From assembly GCF_023612255.1 (NCBI RefSeq), contig NZ_CP063231.1, positions 1,656,001 to 1,720,000 on the forward strand: a DNA stretch of 64,000 nt, in the 5' to 3' direction. The DNA comes from Luteibacter flocculans (GTDB lineage: Bacteria; Pseudomonadota; Gammaproteobacteria; Xanthomonadales; Rhodanobacteraceae). The position numbers were made by a program, and so were the translations under genes. How positions within the stretch are numbered: the first letter of the stretch is position 1; every line of letters begins with the position of its first letter. Below the pieces are notes generated by a model. The model had not been told where the DNA came from, searched no databases, and saw only the letters and a program-made list of their open reading frames with translations. This document shows positions 54,436-63,018 of this stretch, piece by piece.

Positions 54436-56366
54436 GCCTACAGATTGCAAAGATCATTCTGTATAGCCGTAAGGGCGAAGTCCGAGAGCTTCCGTTTAAA
54501 CAGGGGTCTCTGAATGTGCTTACCGGCGCTTCGAAGAGCGGCAAATCAGCCATCATCGATATAGTCGATTACTGCACGGGCCGTAGCACTTGCAACGTGG
54601 CTGATGGCGTTATTAGGAAGTATGTCGGCTGGTACGCCGTCCTGTTTCAACTTGGTGACAGTCAGATTTTCGTTTCCCGAAGAAATCCCGAAGTTGGCGA
54701 AAAGACCAGTCCCGATATTTACGTAGAGCGTGGCAGTATCATCGATACACCAGCATTTGAGGCGTTGCGAAAAAATTCCACGGCTGACTCCCTTGAAACT
54801 TTTTTGGGGACTGTTGTCGGGATTAACGAGAACGAGCATCGTCCTCCTGCACCCACTCGGAATGCACTGCAAGCGACGTTTAGGCACGCTCTGCTCTTTT
54901 GCTTTCAAGACCAAAACGACGTTGATAGTAAGCAGCGTCTATTTCACCGGCAGGGCGAAGACTTCATGAACCAAGCCATCAAGGACACGCTGCCCTACTT
55001 CCTCGGAGCTATTGATGAAGATGCGCTTCTTAAGCAGTCTCTATTAGAGCAGGCTCGTAGGCAGCTGCGCCAGCTTGAGCGGAGGGCCAAGGATGGTCGC
55101 GCGAGTGAGGTGGAGGAATTTCCGCGTGGAAGAAGGCTCCTTGAAGAAGCACAACAAGTTGGACTTATTTCTGACCGTACGCATGTGTTAGATGAAGAGC
55201 TAATAGAAACACTAAGGACGGCTATTTCAGAGAATCGGGTGCCGACCGACTTCATCGGTATTGATGGGGAAGACCTCCTAATAGCTTTACGCGCCGAGCG
55301 GCAGGCAATGAGGAATAAGCTCGCTCAGATCAGCGAGGAAGCTCGTGCCACAAGGAGCTTCGCATTTGACACTAACGGCTATCTCCGGGAAGCGGCAGAG
55401 CAGCGTGCCCGACTGAGTGCTGTCGGTTTGGTGAAAAGCCACGATCTCGACTGCCACCATTGCCCAGTATGTCAAAGCGTTTTGGATGTGCCAGTACCCA
55501 CTGCGGCTCAATTGGAGAGGTCGCTGGAAAGTCTAAGCGCGCAGCTCGAGGCAGTGGAGGCAGAAAACCCAAGGCTTCAGGTGCGACTTGCACGAATCCT
55601 TGAGCAGAAGATGCGGATCGAAGACGAACTTCGTGAGAATCATCAGCGCATATCCGAACGAATCAGAGAGAACGAATCGCTGCGCGCTCAGCAAGAAATC
55701 TTTGTACAGCAGGCGCGTGTAGGCGGAAAGATCATTCAGTATCTGGACGCGCACCGGACTGCAACAGGAATGGATGCGATGCGGGACGCATATCGCGAGT
55801 TACGCACACGAATCGAGATGCTAGAGGCAGATCTCGACGAGGAGACTACGCGTGAAAGGATCGGAACTTTTCTAAACATCATCGGTCGCTACATGACGGA
55901 ATATTCTGATAAGTTGGATTTGGAACACGTCGGAAGTCAGCTTCGGTTGGATATTCGTAATCTGACAGTTATCGCCGATACGATGGACGGCCCCGTGCCG
56001 CTCTACAGTATGGGCAGCGGAGAAAATTGGGTTGGTTACCATGTTCTTGTACATCTGGCACTTCACAAGTGGTTCCGCCTAAAGGGTAGGCCAGTTCCAG
56101 GTTTCCTTATTTTGGATCAGCCCTCGCAGGCACACTATCCTCCCGAACGTGATGCGAACGGCGCGCTGGAAGGGCTCCGCGACGAGGATCAGCAAGCGGT
56201 CCTTAAGCTCTTTCAATTGATTGCCACCGCAGCAGAGGAACTGGCACCTGAACTTCAAATCATTGTGCTAGACCACGCCGACTTGAAGCGAGACTGGTTT
56301 GACCGGACCGTCATTGAACGTTGGCGCGGCGGGAAGAAGCTAATTCCCGATAGTTGGCTGAACTGA
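54432..56366 (+). CDS. ABC-3C SMC-like ATPase, DUF3732
   Basis: 644 residues. Walker A is G32-ASKSGKS-39 in LNVLTGASKSGKSAIIDIVDY, typical of DUF3732 ATPases. The middle (about 200-500) is charged and coiled-coil with a central Cys cluster, C341-x-x-C344-x-x-C347 (CHHCPVCQ), resembling the zinc hook of Rad50-like proteins. Walker B and D-loop are GFLILDQPSQAHYP (about 556-570), and the ABC-type signature region is near YSMGSGENWVGYH. The ATG overlaps the upstream stop (ATGA). It should be the DNA- or phage-sensing ATPase of the system, by analogy with SMC/RecN-type defence ATPases. Confidence 0.85.
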   Translation: MSLQIAKIILYSRKGEVRELPFKQGSLNVLTGASKSGKSAIIDIVDYCTGRSTCNVADGVIRKYVGWYAVLFQLGDSQIFVSRRNPEVGEKTSPDIYVERGSIIDTPAFEALRKNSTADSLETFLGTVVGINENEHRPPAPTRNALQATFRHALLFCFQDQNDVDSKQRLFHRQGEDFMNQAIKDTLPYFLGAIDEDALLKQSLLEQARRQLRQLERRAKDGRASEVEEFPRGRRLLEEAQQVGLISDRTHVLDEELIETLRTAISENRVPTDFIGIDGEDLLIALRAERQAMRNKLAQISEEARATRSFAFDTNGYLREAAEQRARLSAVGLVKSHDLDCHHCPVCQSVLDVPVPTAAQLERSLESLSAQLEAVEAENPRLQVRLARILEQKMRIEDELRENHQRISERIRENESLRAQQEIFVQQARVGGKIIQYLDAHRTATGMDAMRDAYRELRTRIEMLEADLDEETTRERIGTFLNIIGRYMTEYSDKLDLEHVGSQLRLDIRNLTVIADTMDGPVPLYSMGSGENWVGYHVLVHLALHKWFRLKGRPVPGFLILDQPSQAHYPPERDANGALEGLRDEDQQAVLKLFQLIATAAEELAPELQIIVLDHADLKRDWFDRTVIERWRGGKKLIPDSWLN

Positions 56367-56402
56367 ACATCGGGGCGCCCCATGATCTGGTAGAGAGAGG
56401 GC

Positions 56403-57290
56403 CTAGACCTCAGGTAGCTGCAAGAAAGTTGCGGGATTTAAAGGAGCGAACTGCTCGAAGTTTGTTTTCAAGTCATCGAGGCCATCGAAGTAACTGATGC
56501 GCCAGCGCACATTTTGCGGCACACATGCGGCGATCTTAGCGAAGTAAGGCTGATCCACTTTACCTAAAGAATGGCCAAGGACTCGAATTTCGCTAACGTC
56601 AGCCAGGGCAGCAAAACGCCTAGTGTTGCTGGCAATGATGCTCGCAGTGTCCTTGAAACTGGTCTGGAAATACTCGTCAAGGATGCGTGCCCCGTCGATC
56701 ACGCGGGTGTCGGTATCCTCTGAGTCAACTCGTGCAGACCATGTCTCGTTTAGCCAAGGCTTCCAAGCATGGCCCAGCACCAGCGGCTCCGATGATGTAG
56801 CCGATCCGTGGATGTGCCATACCTGCGACTCTGGCACACCGTATAGAAGCTGAAGAGTTGATGTGTAGTTGAAGTTTATGAACCGTGCACTCGGGTCAAT
56901 GCGCGCTCGCGGCACCATCAGGCTGCTCATTGGTGGGATAACAATCGTGCGGACCCACTGAGTGAAAGCTGTCAGCAAGCCCTCCGAGATTGCTTCAACC
57001 ACTTTCTCCAGTTCATAGGCATAGTCATGATGATAGGAGTCGCTCCAATCTTTCGCGCCATAGGAAACGACAAGGTGCTCTGAGTTTTCGACCAACGTCT
57101 CCGCATTGAAGTCAGCTAGTCTTTCTTCGAAATGCGACCAGAAATCGTCCTCGAAAGCGGGGAAATACTCCTCCACCAACCGATAGATATCACGGTGATG
57201 ACGTTTCAGGTATTCACGGAAATGGTCATAGCTGCTTGACATCCGATGGTGCAAGTCAAAGCCATTACCGATCACATAGAGCAACGTCAT
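56403..57290 (-). CDS. AbiH-like abortive infection protein
   Basis: 295 residues. The AbiH signature is clear: YVIGNGFDLHHRMSSSYDHF at the N-terminus, WSHFEERLADF, the central FINFNYTSTLQLLYG, WHIHGS, and near the C-terminus IRVLGHSLGKVDQPYF. These are the conserved blocks of the AbiH family (named from the lactococcal abortive infection system). The fold of the N-terminal GNGFD is nucleotide-binding-like; biochemistry is unknown. It is convergent with the ABC-3C ATPase gene, 36 bp between stops, so two predicted defence units sit side by side. No strong ribosome site is seen before the ATG. Confidence 0.85.
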   Translation of the reverse strand: MTLLYVIGNGFDLHHRMSSSYDHFREYLKRHHRDIYRLVEEYFPAFEDDFWSHFEERLADFNAETLVENSEHLVVSYGAKDWSDSYHHDYAYELEKVVEAISEGLLTAFTQWVRTIVIPPMSSLMVPRARIDPSARFINFNYTSTLQLLYGVPESQVWHIHGSATSSEPLVLGHAWKPWLNETWSARVDSEDTDTRVIDGARILDEYFQTSFKDTASIIASNTRRFAALADVSEIRVLGHSLGKVDQPYFAKIAACVPQNVRWRISYFDGLDDLKTNFEQFAPLNPATFLQLPEV

Positions 57291-57400
57291 TAATTATGTC
57301 TCGCTTGAAGTTGGTTGAAGACGGGTTGCCACCGCATGGGTCGGCCCCTGCCAAGGCGCGAACAATTTGATTCTCACTAACTACTGAGCAAATCGAACCA

Positions 57401-57747
57401 TCAAAGCCGGAGAGCAGTGATGTTCATCAGGTGGAGGGCTTGACTCCCCGGCTCATCGAGGCAGTTGGCATCAAGGGCTCCGATCCATTCCTGGCACGCG
57501 TGCTCTTGCCGAGTACCACCGACACAACCGGACTTTGGTCGAGCGGGAACCAGCCCTCTCTGCCACGTGGTAGGTATGGGCAATCTTCCCTAACATACGG
57601 ACAAAGGCCCACACGTCCACTGGCGTTTCAAAACGAACACCCATCGCCGACTGCCGACGCAGTATTTCGGCGGGGTTTCCGATGTGCAGCGTAGCGGCTC
57701 CCGTGTACTCAAGCCCATCTAGATTACCGTTCCTCGCGTGCCCACCC
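57401..57747 (-). pseudogene. 3' part of an HNH-endonuclease-like gene, separated by an IS3 element and frameshifted
   Basis: Reading on the minus strand away from the IS end gives SGGHARNGNLDGLEYTGAAT, GNPAEILRRQSAMGVRFE and FVRMLGKIAHTYHVAER, which fit the C-terminal half of HNH proteins whose N-terminal half lies at 58937-59249 beyond the IS. After AERAG the frame degrades: two other frames carry plausible continuations (PLDQSPVVSVVLGKS and EPGSQALHLMNITAL), so at least one indel occurred. The stretch 57291-57400, upstream of AbiH, shows nothing. Confidence 0.65.
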
Positions 57748-57814
57748 GACGTCCCCCCGATTTTGAGTAGCACGGTGATTTGGAGTCCAATCCCCCAACT
57801 GACGGAGATTGGAC

Positions 57815-58078
57815 GTGAAAAAGCGCTTTTCCGAAGAGCAGATCATTGGCTTCCTGCGTGAGGCCGAAGCCGGCATGGCAGTGAAGGACCTGTGCCGCAA
57901 GCACGGTTTCAGCGAAGCCTCGTACTACCTGTGGCGTAGCAAGTTCGGCGGCATGACGGTGTCCGAAGCCAAGCGACTTAAGGAACTGGAGGCGGAGAAC
58001 GCCCGGCTGAAGAAGCTCCTGGCGGAGTCGATGCTGGAGAACGAGATCACTCGTGAGGCACTGCGAAAGAAGTGGTGA
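57815..58078 (+). CDS. IS3-family transposase OrfA
   Basis: 87 residues. A helix-turn-helix ([39 protein letters not shown]) is followed by a leucine zipper ([18 protein letters not shown]), the standard OrfA layout. The GTG at 57815 has GGAG upstream. The last seven bases overlap OrfB, which lies in the -1 frame, so an OrfAB fusion by -1 frameshifting is expected; I see no classic A6G slippery run, only CGAAAGAAG. Confidence 0.92.
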   Translation: MKKRFSEEQIIGFLREAEAGMAVKDLCRKHGFSEASYYLWRSKFGGMTVSEAKRLKELEAENARLKKLLAESMLENEITREALRKKW

Positions 58079-58890
58079 CGGCACCGGCGCGACGGTTGCT
58101 GGTGCGGGAGATGACGAGCCAAGGACTCAGCGAACGTCGTGCTTTGATGGTGCTTCGTATGAGCGCCAGTGCATTGCGTTACGCGCCGCGCGCGGACCGC
58201 AATGGCGAACTTCGACAGCGGATCGTGGCCTTGGCGCAGCGGCACAAGCGCTATGGCGTCGGCATGATCTATCTGAAGCTTAGGCAAGAAGGGATGCTCG
58301 TGAACTACAAGCGTGTAGAGCGGCTGTATCAAGCCGCCAAGCTGCAGGTGCGTCGCCGCAAGCGCAAAAAGGTGCCAGCAGGCGAACGGCAACCCTTGTT
58401 CCGACCCATGGCACCCAACGAGGTCTGGTCGATGGACTTCGTGTTTGATCGCACGGCCGAGGGCCGCGTCATCAAGTGTCTGACGGTCGTTGATGACGCC
58501 ACGCACGAGGCTGTCGTTATCGAAGTCGAACGCGCGATCTCCGGCATGGGCGTGACGCGCGTGATGGATCGGCTGGCGCTGACCCGCGGCCTTCCGAAGG
58601 TAATTCGTAGCGACAACGGCAAAGAGTTCTGTGGCAAGGCGATGGTCACCTGGGCCCACGAGCGTGGCGTGCAGCTGCGCCTGATCGAACCGGGCAAGCC
58701 GAACCAGAACGCCTACATCGAATCGTTCAACGGCCGCTTGCGCGACGAGTGCCTCAATGAACACTGGTTCCCGAGCCTGCTTCACGCACGCACCGAGATC
58801 GAAAACTGGCGCAGGGAATATAACGAGGAACGGCCGAAGAAGGCGTTGGGCGGGCTGACTCCCGCCGCCTACGCCGAGCAGCTAAAGTAA
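58072..58890 (+). CDS. IS3-family transposase OrfB (DDE integrase)
   Basis: 272 residues. After an N-terminal HTH-like region ([16 protein letters not shown]), the rve integrase core shows the DDE residues: D in WSMDFVFD, D in IRSDNGKEF, and E in [14 protein letters not shown] with the K/R seven residues on. The tail [19 protein letters not shown] is typical. The frame is complete, so the element may be active. Confidence 0.95.
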   Translation: MVTAPARRLLVREMTSQGLSERRALMVLRMSASALRYAPRADRNGELRQRIVALAQRHKRYGVGMIYLKLRQEGMLVNYKRVERLYQAAKLQVRRRKRKKVPAGERQPLFRPMAPNEVWSMDFVFDRTAEGRVIKCLTVVDDATHEAVVIEVERAISGMGVTRVMDRLALTRGLPKVIRSDNGKEFCGKAMVTWAHERGVQLRLIEPGKPNQNAYIESFNGRLRDECLNEHWFPSLLHARTEIENWRREYNEERPKKALGGLTPAAYAEQLK

Positions 58891-58936
58891 CCCCCGGACT
58901 CTAATTCGCTCCGCTACTGAAAGCGGGGGGACGTCG

Positions 58937-59249
58937 TTTCCACAATTGATTCATCGGCTTGAATTAGGGTCGCCGGGAGTGATGCAGGCCGTTTGCGTTT
59001 CTTGTGTCGTGATGCCAAACCCAATGCTAGCCGTCCTCGCTCAAGAAAACCCCTCAGCACACGCCGTTCCACCTCCGATGTGATTTTCTCGCAGGCCTCA
59101 CAGCTCACCTCGGGTAAGACGAGGTTTCCGTTGAGCCCAAACGGAAGGATGTGTTCCTTGGTGAGCTGGCCATTGGATACGCCGCAGTAGACACACCGGC
59201 CGACTGCCTGGTAGTTGAAGGTGGGGGCAAGAGGGAGCTTGGTAGGCAT
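58937..59249 (-). pseudogene. 5' part of an HNH-endonuclease-like gene cut by IS3
   Basis: From an ATG at 59249 the product begins MPTKLPLAPTFN, then C-V-Y-C-G, LTKEHILPFGLNGN, and S-C-E-A-C, the zinc/HNH-type arrangement of an HNH nuclease, then EVERRVLRGFLERGRLALGL and KRKRPASLP. The frame reaches the IS right end, where it stops at a TAG inside the element (58914). The remainder of the gene lies at 57401-57747 on the far side of the IS. Stretch 59250-59408 shows nothing further. Confidence 0.75.
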
Positions 59250-59408
59250 GATGGTTACAGCTTAAGCCGGCATGTTTTCCGGCGTAGTCCGGCCGCTGCT
59301 AGGATCGCACCGCCTGTCGCCTTGTCACGCCCCCTTAGCTTACGATGCACCATCGACCGCCCCAGCTTTCCGCACAGGTGGTCTCGCCATGGCATTGGGG
59401 ATAAACGC

Positions 59409-59855
59409 ATGGAACAGACGCAGGATCCGGTGAATCGCTTGTTTGCCTTCGTGACCGAGTTCGCGCAGGCAATGTTGGCGAAGAGTGGCGAGTTCTATCC
59501 GTTTGGGGGTTCGATCTCGGAGAGCGGCAAAATTGCCGGAGCGTCCGGGGCGACGGAGGATGGTTCGGAGCATCCGAGCGCGCAGGAGGTGTATCGGTTG
59601 TTGACCGCCGGGCTTGCTTCGACCGCGTCCGGTAACGACGTGGCTGCGGTGGCGCTGGTTGCGAACGTGACCATTCCCGCCGAACTCGAGGCTGTGTCGG
59701 ACAACGGCATCCGTGTGCATGTGGAGGCTCCCGGGTTTGCGCGCATGGTCTATGTGCCGTATGAGGTGCTGCCAGGCGAGGAGCCGTCGATCCGTCTGCA
59801 CGACCCCATCGCGGTGGAAGTGGCCCCCGAGTTCTTCGTCTCGACGCGGTCCTAA
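59409..59855 (+). CDS. Conserved-looking hypothetical protein
   Basis: 148 residues, acidic, no signal or membrane segment. Coherent features are NRLFAFVTEFAQAMLAKSGEF at the start and VAAVALVANVTIPAEL, with a C-terminal FARMVYVPYEVLPG. GGGGAT lies about seven bases before the ATG at 59409. I do not recognise the family. It lies just outside the defence island, divergent from the HNH remnant and convergent with the UBP zinc-finger gene. Confidence 0.75.
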   Translation: MEQTQDPVNRLFAFVTEFAQAMLAKSGEFYPFGGSISESGKIAGASGATEDGSEHPSAQEVYRLLTAGLASTASGNDVAAVALVANVTIPAELEAVSDNGIRVHVEAPGFARMVYVPYEVLPGEEPSIRLHDPIAVEVAPEFFVSTRS

Positions 59856-59881
59856 CCGGCACCACGCACGACGCGCCGGGC

Positions 59882-60249
59882 TCAGCCGCCCCTGCCGGCC
59901 CTGATCAGCACGCGCTGCCAGTTCGGCGGCACGCGGCCTTCCGGCCCCGGGGTGGGCTGGCTGATGGGATGACTATGGGCGGTGCCAGTTCGGGACCGTC
60001 CAGCATGGCCTCGGTGCGGTAGTCGTAGAACCAATCCTCGCCGGGCTCGAAGCTCTGGATGATCGGGTGACCGGTCTCGTCGGCGTGTTTCGATGCATGC
60101 TGGTTGAGCGAGTCGTCGCAGCATCCGATGTGGCCGCACTGCGCGCAGCGACGCAGGTGGAACCACCAACTGCCGGTCTGTTCGCACTCGACGCAGCCGG
60201 TTCCGCTGGGCGGCACGCTGGGATCGATGCCGTTGCTTAGGTTGCTCAT
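59882..60249 (-). CDS. UBP-type zinc-finger protein with C-terminal frameshift
   Basis: The N-terminal 85 residues are a ubiquitin-hydrolase-like zinc finger: C-V-E-C, WWFHLRRCAQCGHIGCCDDS, LNQHASKHADETGHPIIQSF and EPGEDWFYDY, with all Cys/His ligands. In the sequence as given, the frame after GPELAPP shifts and ends at 59905 with an unrelated tail (IVIPSASPPRGRKAACRR). The adjacent frame encodes the expected family tail (SHPISQPTPGPEGRVPPNW) to a TGA at 59882. One missing base near 59975 would restore it. The coordinates here cover both frames. The zinc finger is intact and may still function. Confidence 0.8.
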
Positions 60250-60267
60250 GGGCGCTCCTGGTGGGGG

Positions 60268-60555
60268 TCAGGCCAGGCGACCGGCGCGGCGCAGCGCTGC
60301 GGCGCGCATCCGGTCGACCGACGTTGCCAGCGAGCGTAAGGCAATACGGAGTTCCATGGAATTCGGTGGGCCGCCAGCGAGCAGGGACTCGATCTTCTCG
60401 GCGGCATCGGCCACGTGGAGATGCTCGTGCTGGAGCGCATGGCGGGCCACGTGGTTCGCCCGGAACTGCGCCTCGCCGTAATCGTGGTGCAGCAGCGCCT
60501 GCAGAAGCCCGAGGGCTTCCACGGAGATGTCATGGGCGGCAAGGACTTCGCGCAT
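60268..60555 (-). CDS. Small hypothetical protein upstream of the UBP gene
   Basis: 95 residues, helical, His- and Ala-rich (HDYGEAQFRANHVARHALQH, SMELRIALRSLATSVDRM). No family recognised. Its stop is 18 bp before the UBP zinc-finger ATG, so they may form an operon. The ribosome site is weak and the start could lie elsewhere. Confidence 0.5.
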   Translation of the reverse strand: MREVLAAHDISVEALGLLQALLHHDYGEAQFRANHVARHALQHEHLHVADAAEKIESLLAGGPPNSMELRIALRSLATSVDRMRAAALRRAGRLA

Positions 60556-60693
60556 CCATGAATTAGGTACGATGACGCGCGGACTCTCAATCGTCCATCC
60601 GTGCTATCCCTAGGAATAGCACGTGCCGCCGATGTGTCACGGCTGGAACGATTAGCGGCTATCCTGCGCCCCAGCCTTGCCCCGGGAGTTCGT

Positions 60694-61053
60694 ATGACCA
60701 TCGTCGCCACCGTGCTCACCCTCGTGGTGATCCTGATTCACCTGTACATCGTGCTGCTGGAAATGGTGCTGTGGCGCTCGCGCGGTCCTAAGGTGTTCGG
60801 TATCACGCCCGAGTTCGCGCGCGAGACGACCACGCTTGCGTCGAATCAGGGCCTTTACAACGCCTTCCTGGTCGCGGCCCTGGTGCTCGGGCTTCTGCTG
60901 TCGGAGCCGTTTGCCTCGGCTTTCGTGTTCTACGGGTTGGGTTGCGTCGTGGTGGCGGGGCTGTGGGGCGGATTCACCGCGAGCCGGCGCATCCTCTACG
61001 TGCAGGCCTTGCCGGCGGCGCTGGCCCTGGCTGCGCAGTGGCTCGCACGCTGA
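60694..61053 (+). CDS. DUF1304 membrane protein
   Basis: 119 residues with four transmembrane helices. Family features: HLYIVLLEMVLWRS, KVFGITPEFARETTTLASNQGLYNAFLVA and a final FTASRRILYVQALPA. CGGGAG lies five bases before the ATG at 60694. DUF1304 proteins are small uncharacterised inner-membrane proteins. It is followed 89 bp later by the patatin-like gene. Confidence 0.92.
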   Translation: MTIVATVLTLVVILIHLYIVLLEMVLWRSRGPKVFGITPEFARETTTLASNQGLYNAFLVAALVLGLLLSEPFASAFVFYGLGCVVVAGLWGGFTASRRILYVQALPAALALAAQWLAR

Positions 61054-61142
61054 TCGGTCCCGTTCGCGAAAACGTGGACGGGCTTCAAGTCTCGGGGATG
61101 TCTGCGCGGCCATAATGCGCTCATCTGTCGATGGGAGCGGGC

Positions 61143-62858
61143 ATGCCTGATACCGACCTGCCGCTGGCGCATCCTGAAATTACGCCGCCGCCGCGCGCGT
61201 ACACGTTCGAGCTGGGCCTTGCGCTGGCGGGTGCCGTCAGCGGCGGTGCCTATGCGGCAGGGGTGCTCGATTTTTTCTACGAAGCCCTGGAACATTGGTA
61301 CGCGGCGAAAGAGCGCGGGCTGCCGGTGCCGACGCACGACGTGCTTCTGCGCGACATCTCCGGCGCATCGGCTGGCAGCATCAATGGCGTGATATCGGCC
61401 GTGGTGCTGCCTTATGCGTTTCCGCATGTGCATGCCGCGCAGACGGAAGAGGAAGCGGCAGCCAATCCGTTCTACGACGTGTGGGTCAAGCGCGTCGACA
61501 TCGAGGGGTTTCTCGATACGGACGATCTGGCGGACAAGAACGTGCCGATCGCGTCTCTGCTCAATACGCGCCGCCTCGACGAGATTGGCGATCGCGTGCT
61601 GCATTACGAAGCGGCGCCTCGCGCCCGTCCTTATATCGCCAATCCGCTCAAGCTCGTGTTCACCGTCACGAATCTGCGTGGCGTGCCGTACGCGGTGCCG
61701 TTTGCGGGCGACGAGGTGGAAGCGGGTCACAGCATGATCGCGCACGAGGATTACCTGCGCTTTGCGGTGGACATGGGGCAGGGGGCTTACGATCGCGTCT
61801 GGCAATATCCCGACGATCTCTACGTAGCGCACCCCAAGCGGCTCCCCGACGGTGGATGGACTGCGATCATGAATGCCGCGCTGGCGTCTTCGGCATTTCC
61901 TGGCGGCCTGCGCTATCGCGAGGTGGAGCGGCGCTGGAGCGATTACATGCAGCGCAGCGTGGTTGTGCCGGACGAACTCGGCGTGTCGCGCGTCGTACCG
62001 ATCGCGCCGCAGCGCGATGCATCGGACGGCCACGGCGCCACCTATCGCTTCGTCGGAGTCGACGGGGGTGCCATGGACAACGAGCCGTTCGAACTCGCCC
62101 GCACGGAGCTGGCAGGCACCTTGGGTCGCAACCCGCGTCGCGGCGATCAGGTGAATCGCATCGTGCTCATGGTCGATCCGTTCCCCGAACCGGACGATCT
62201 GGGGCCGGAGTTCGCCGCATCGATCAACGTCGTGGAAGCGCTATCGGCCTTGTTTGCGTCATGGAAGCAGCAGGCCCGTTTCAAACCACGGGAAATTGCG
62301 CTGGCGATGGACGATGCGGTCTACAGCCGCTTCCTCATTGCACCGACGCGGCCTTGCGTCGATGGCAGCGAACGCTGGCTCGGTGGGCGTGCCCTGGCGG
62401 CGGGGGCGCTGGGTGGGTTTTCCGGTTTCTTCGCGGAAGCCTACCGACGCCACGATTTTCTCCTCGGTCGGCGCAACGCGCAGCGCTTTCTCGCCGAGCA
62501 TTTTCTGGTGCCTGCCAACAATCCCATCGTCGCGGAGTGGGCGGCCGATCCGGCCATGGCCCATTACCTTCGCGTGCGCGACGGCGTGCTGCATGCGCCC
62601 GTCATTCCGCTGGTGGCGGATTGCCATCCCGCGCAGCGGGAAGACACGCTGCCGTTGTGGCCGAAGGGTGCCTTCGATCCAGCCAGCCTTTTGCCGCCGG
62701 TCAAGAAGCGGCTGGATGCGCTTTACCGCGTTGCGACGGACAAGTGGAACGACAAACTGCTCACCTGGTTGGCCTGGCATACCTATGCGCGCCGCAAGCT
62801 TCTGACGTTTGCGTCGCGCCGGCTCGTGGAGGCCTTGCGCAAGCACGATCTGTGGTGA
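61143..62858 (+). CDS. Patatin-like phospholipase
   Basis: 571 residues. The catalytic dyad is visible: S76 in SGASAGSING and D307 in GVDGGAMDNEP; the oxyanion Gly-rich segment is LALAGAVSGGAYAAGVLDF (about 27-45). This larger bacterial subgroup carries about 200 additional C-terminal residues of unknown role. No signal peptide is seen. GGGAGCGGG precedes the ATG at 61143, and CATAAT at about 61110 is a possible -10. It should hydrolyse phospholipid acyl esters; the biological target is unknown. Confidence 0.9.
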   Translation: MPDTDLPLAHPEITPPPRAYTFELGLALAGAVSGGAYAAGVLDFFYEALEHWYAAKERGLPVPTHDVLLRDISGASAGSINGVISAVVLPYAFPHVHAAQTEEEAAANPFYDVWVKRVDIEGFLDTDDLADKNVPIASLLNTRRLDEIGDRVLHYEAAPRARPYIANPLKLVFTVTNLRGVPYAVPFAGDEVEAGHSMIAHEDYLRFAVDMGQGAYDRVWQYPDDLYVAHPKRLPDGGWTAIMNAALASSAFPGGLRYREVERRWSDYMQRSVVVPDELGVSRVVPIAPQRDASDGHGATYRFVGVDGGAMDNEPFELARTELAGTLGRNPRRGDQVNRIVLMVDPFPEPDDLGPEFAASINVVEALSALFASWKQQARFKPREIALAMDDAVYSRFLIAPTRPCVDGSERWLGGRALAAGALGGFSGFFAEAYRRHDFLLGRRNAQRFLAEHFLVPANNPIVAEWAADPAMAHYLRVRDGVLHAPVIPLVADCHPAQREDTLPLWPKGAFDPASLLPPVKKRLDALYRVATDKWNDKLLTWLAWHTYARRKLLTFASRRLVEALRKHDLW

Positions 62859-63018
62859 ATTCGCCGGAAACGAACCTGGCAGGGTTGTCATGGCGGCGAG
62901 ATGCTTTATGACGGGAAGATTCGTCCTATATAACGTGGAGTTATCGACTTCACTATGGCCGCGGCATGCAAAGGGTAGTAGGTTGTCCACTCTGTCACGT
63001 TGATCGCGGGGCTCCTTC

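Larger units (their letters stand above)
57748..58936 (+). mobile_element. Intact IS3-family insertion sequence
   Basis: 1189 bp with related ends: GACGTCCCCCCG plus TGAGTAGC... on the left (57748) and, on the reverse strand, GACGTCCCCCCG plus TCAGTAGC... on the right (58936). Similarity continues inward for about 45 bp to GAGTCC. The two overlapping transposase frames are full length. No clear direct target duplication can be placed because the true tip within the outer GACGTC repeat is ambiguous. It is inserted in an HNH-endonuclease-like gene. Confidence 0.85.

Noticed and set aside
57431-57694. 87-codon plus-strand frame before the IS
   Set aside because: It is antisense to the HNH-like remnant, which gives better protein-like sequence on the minus strand.
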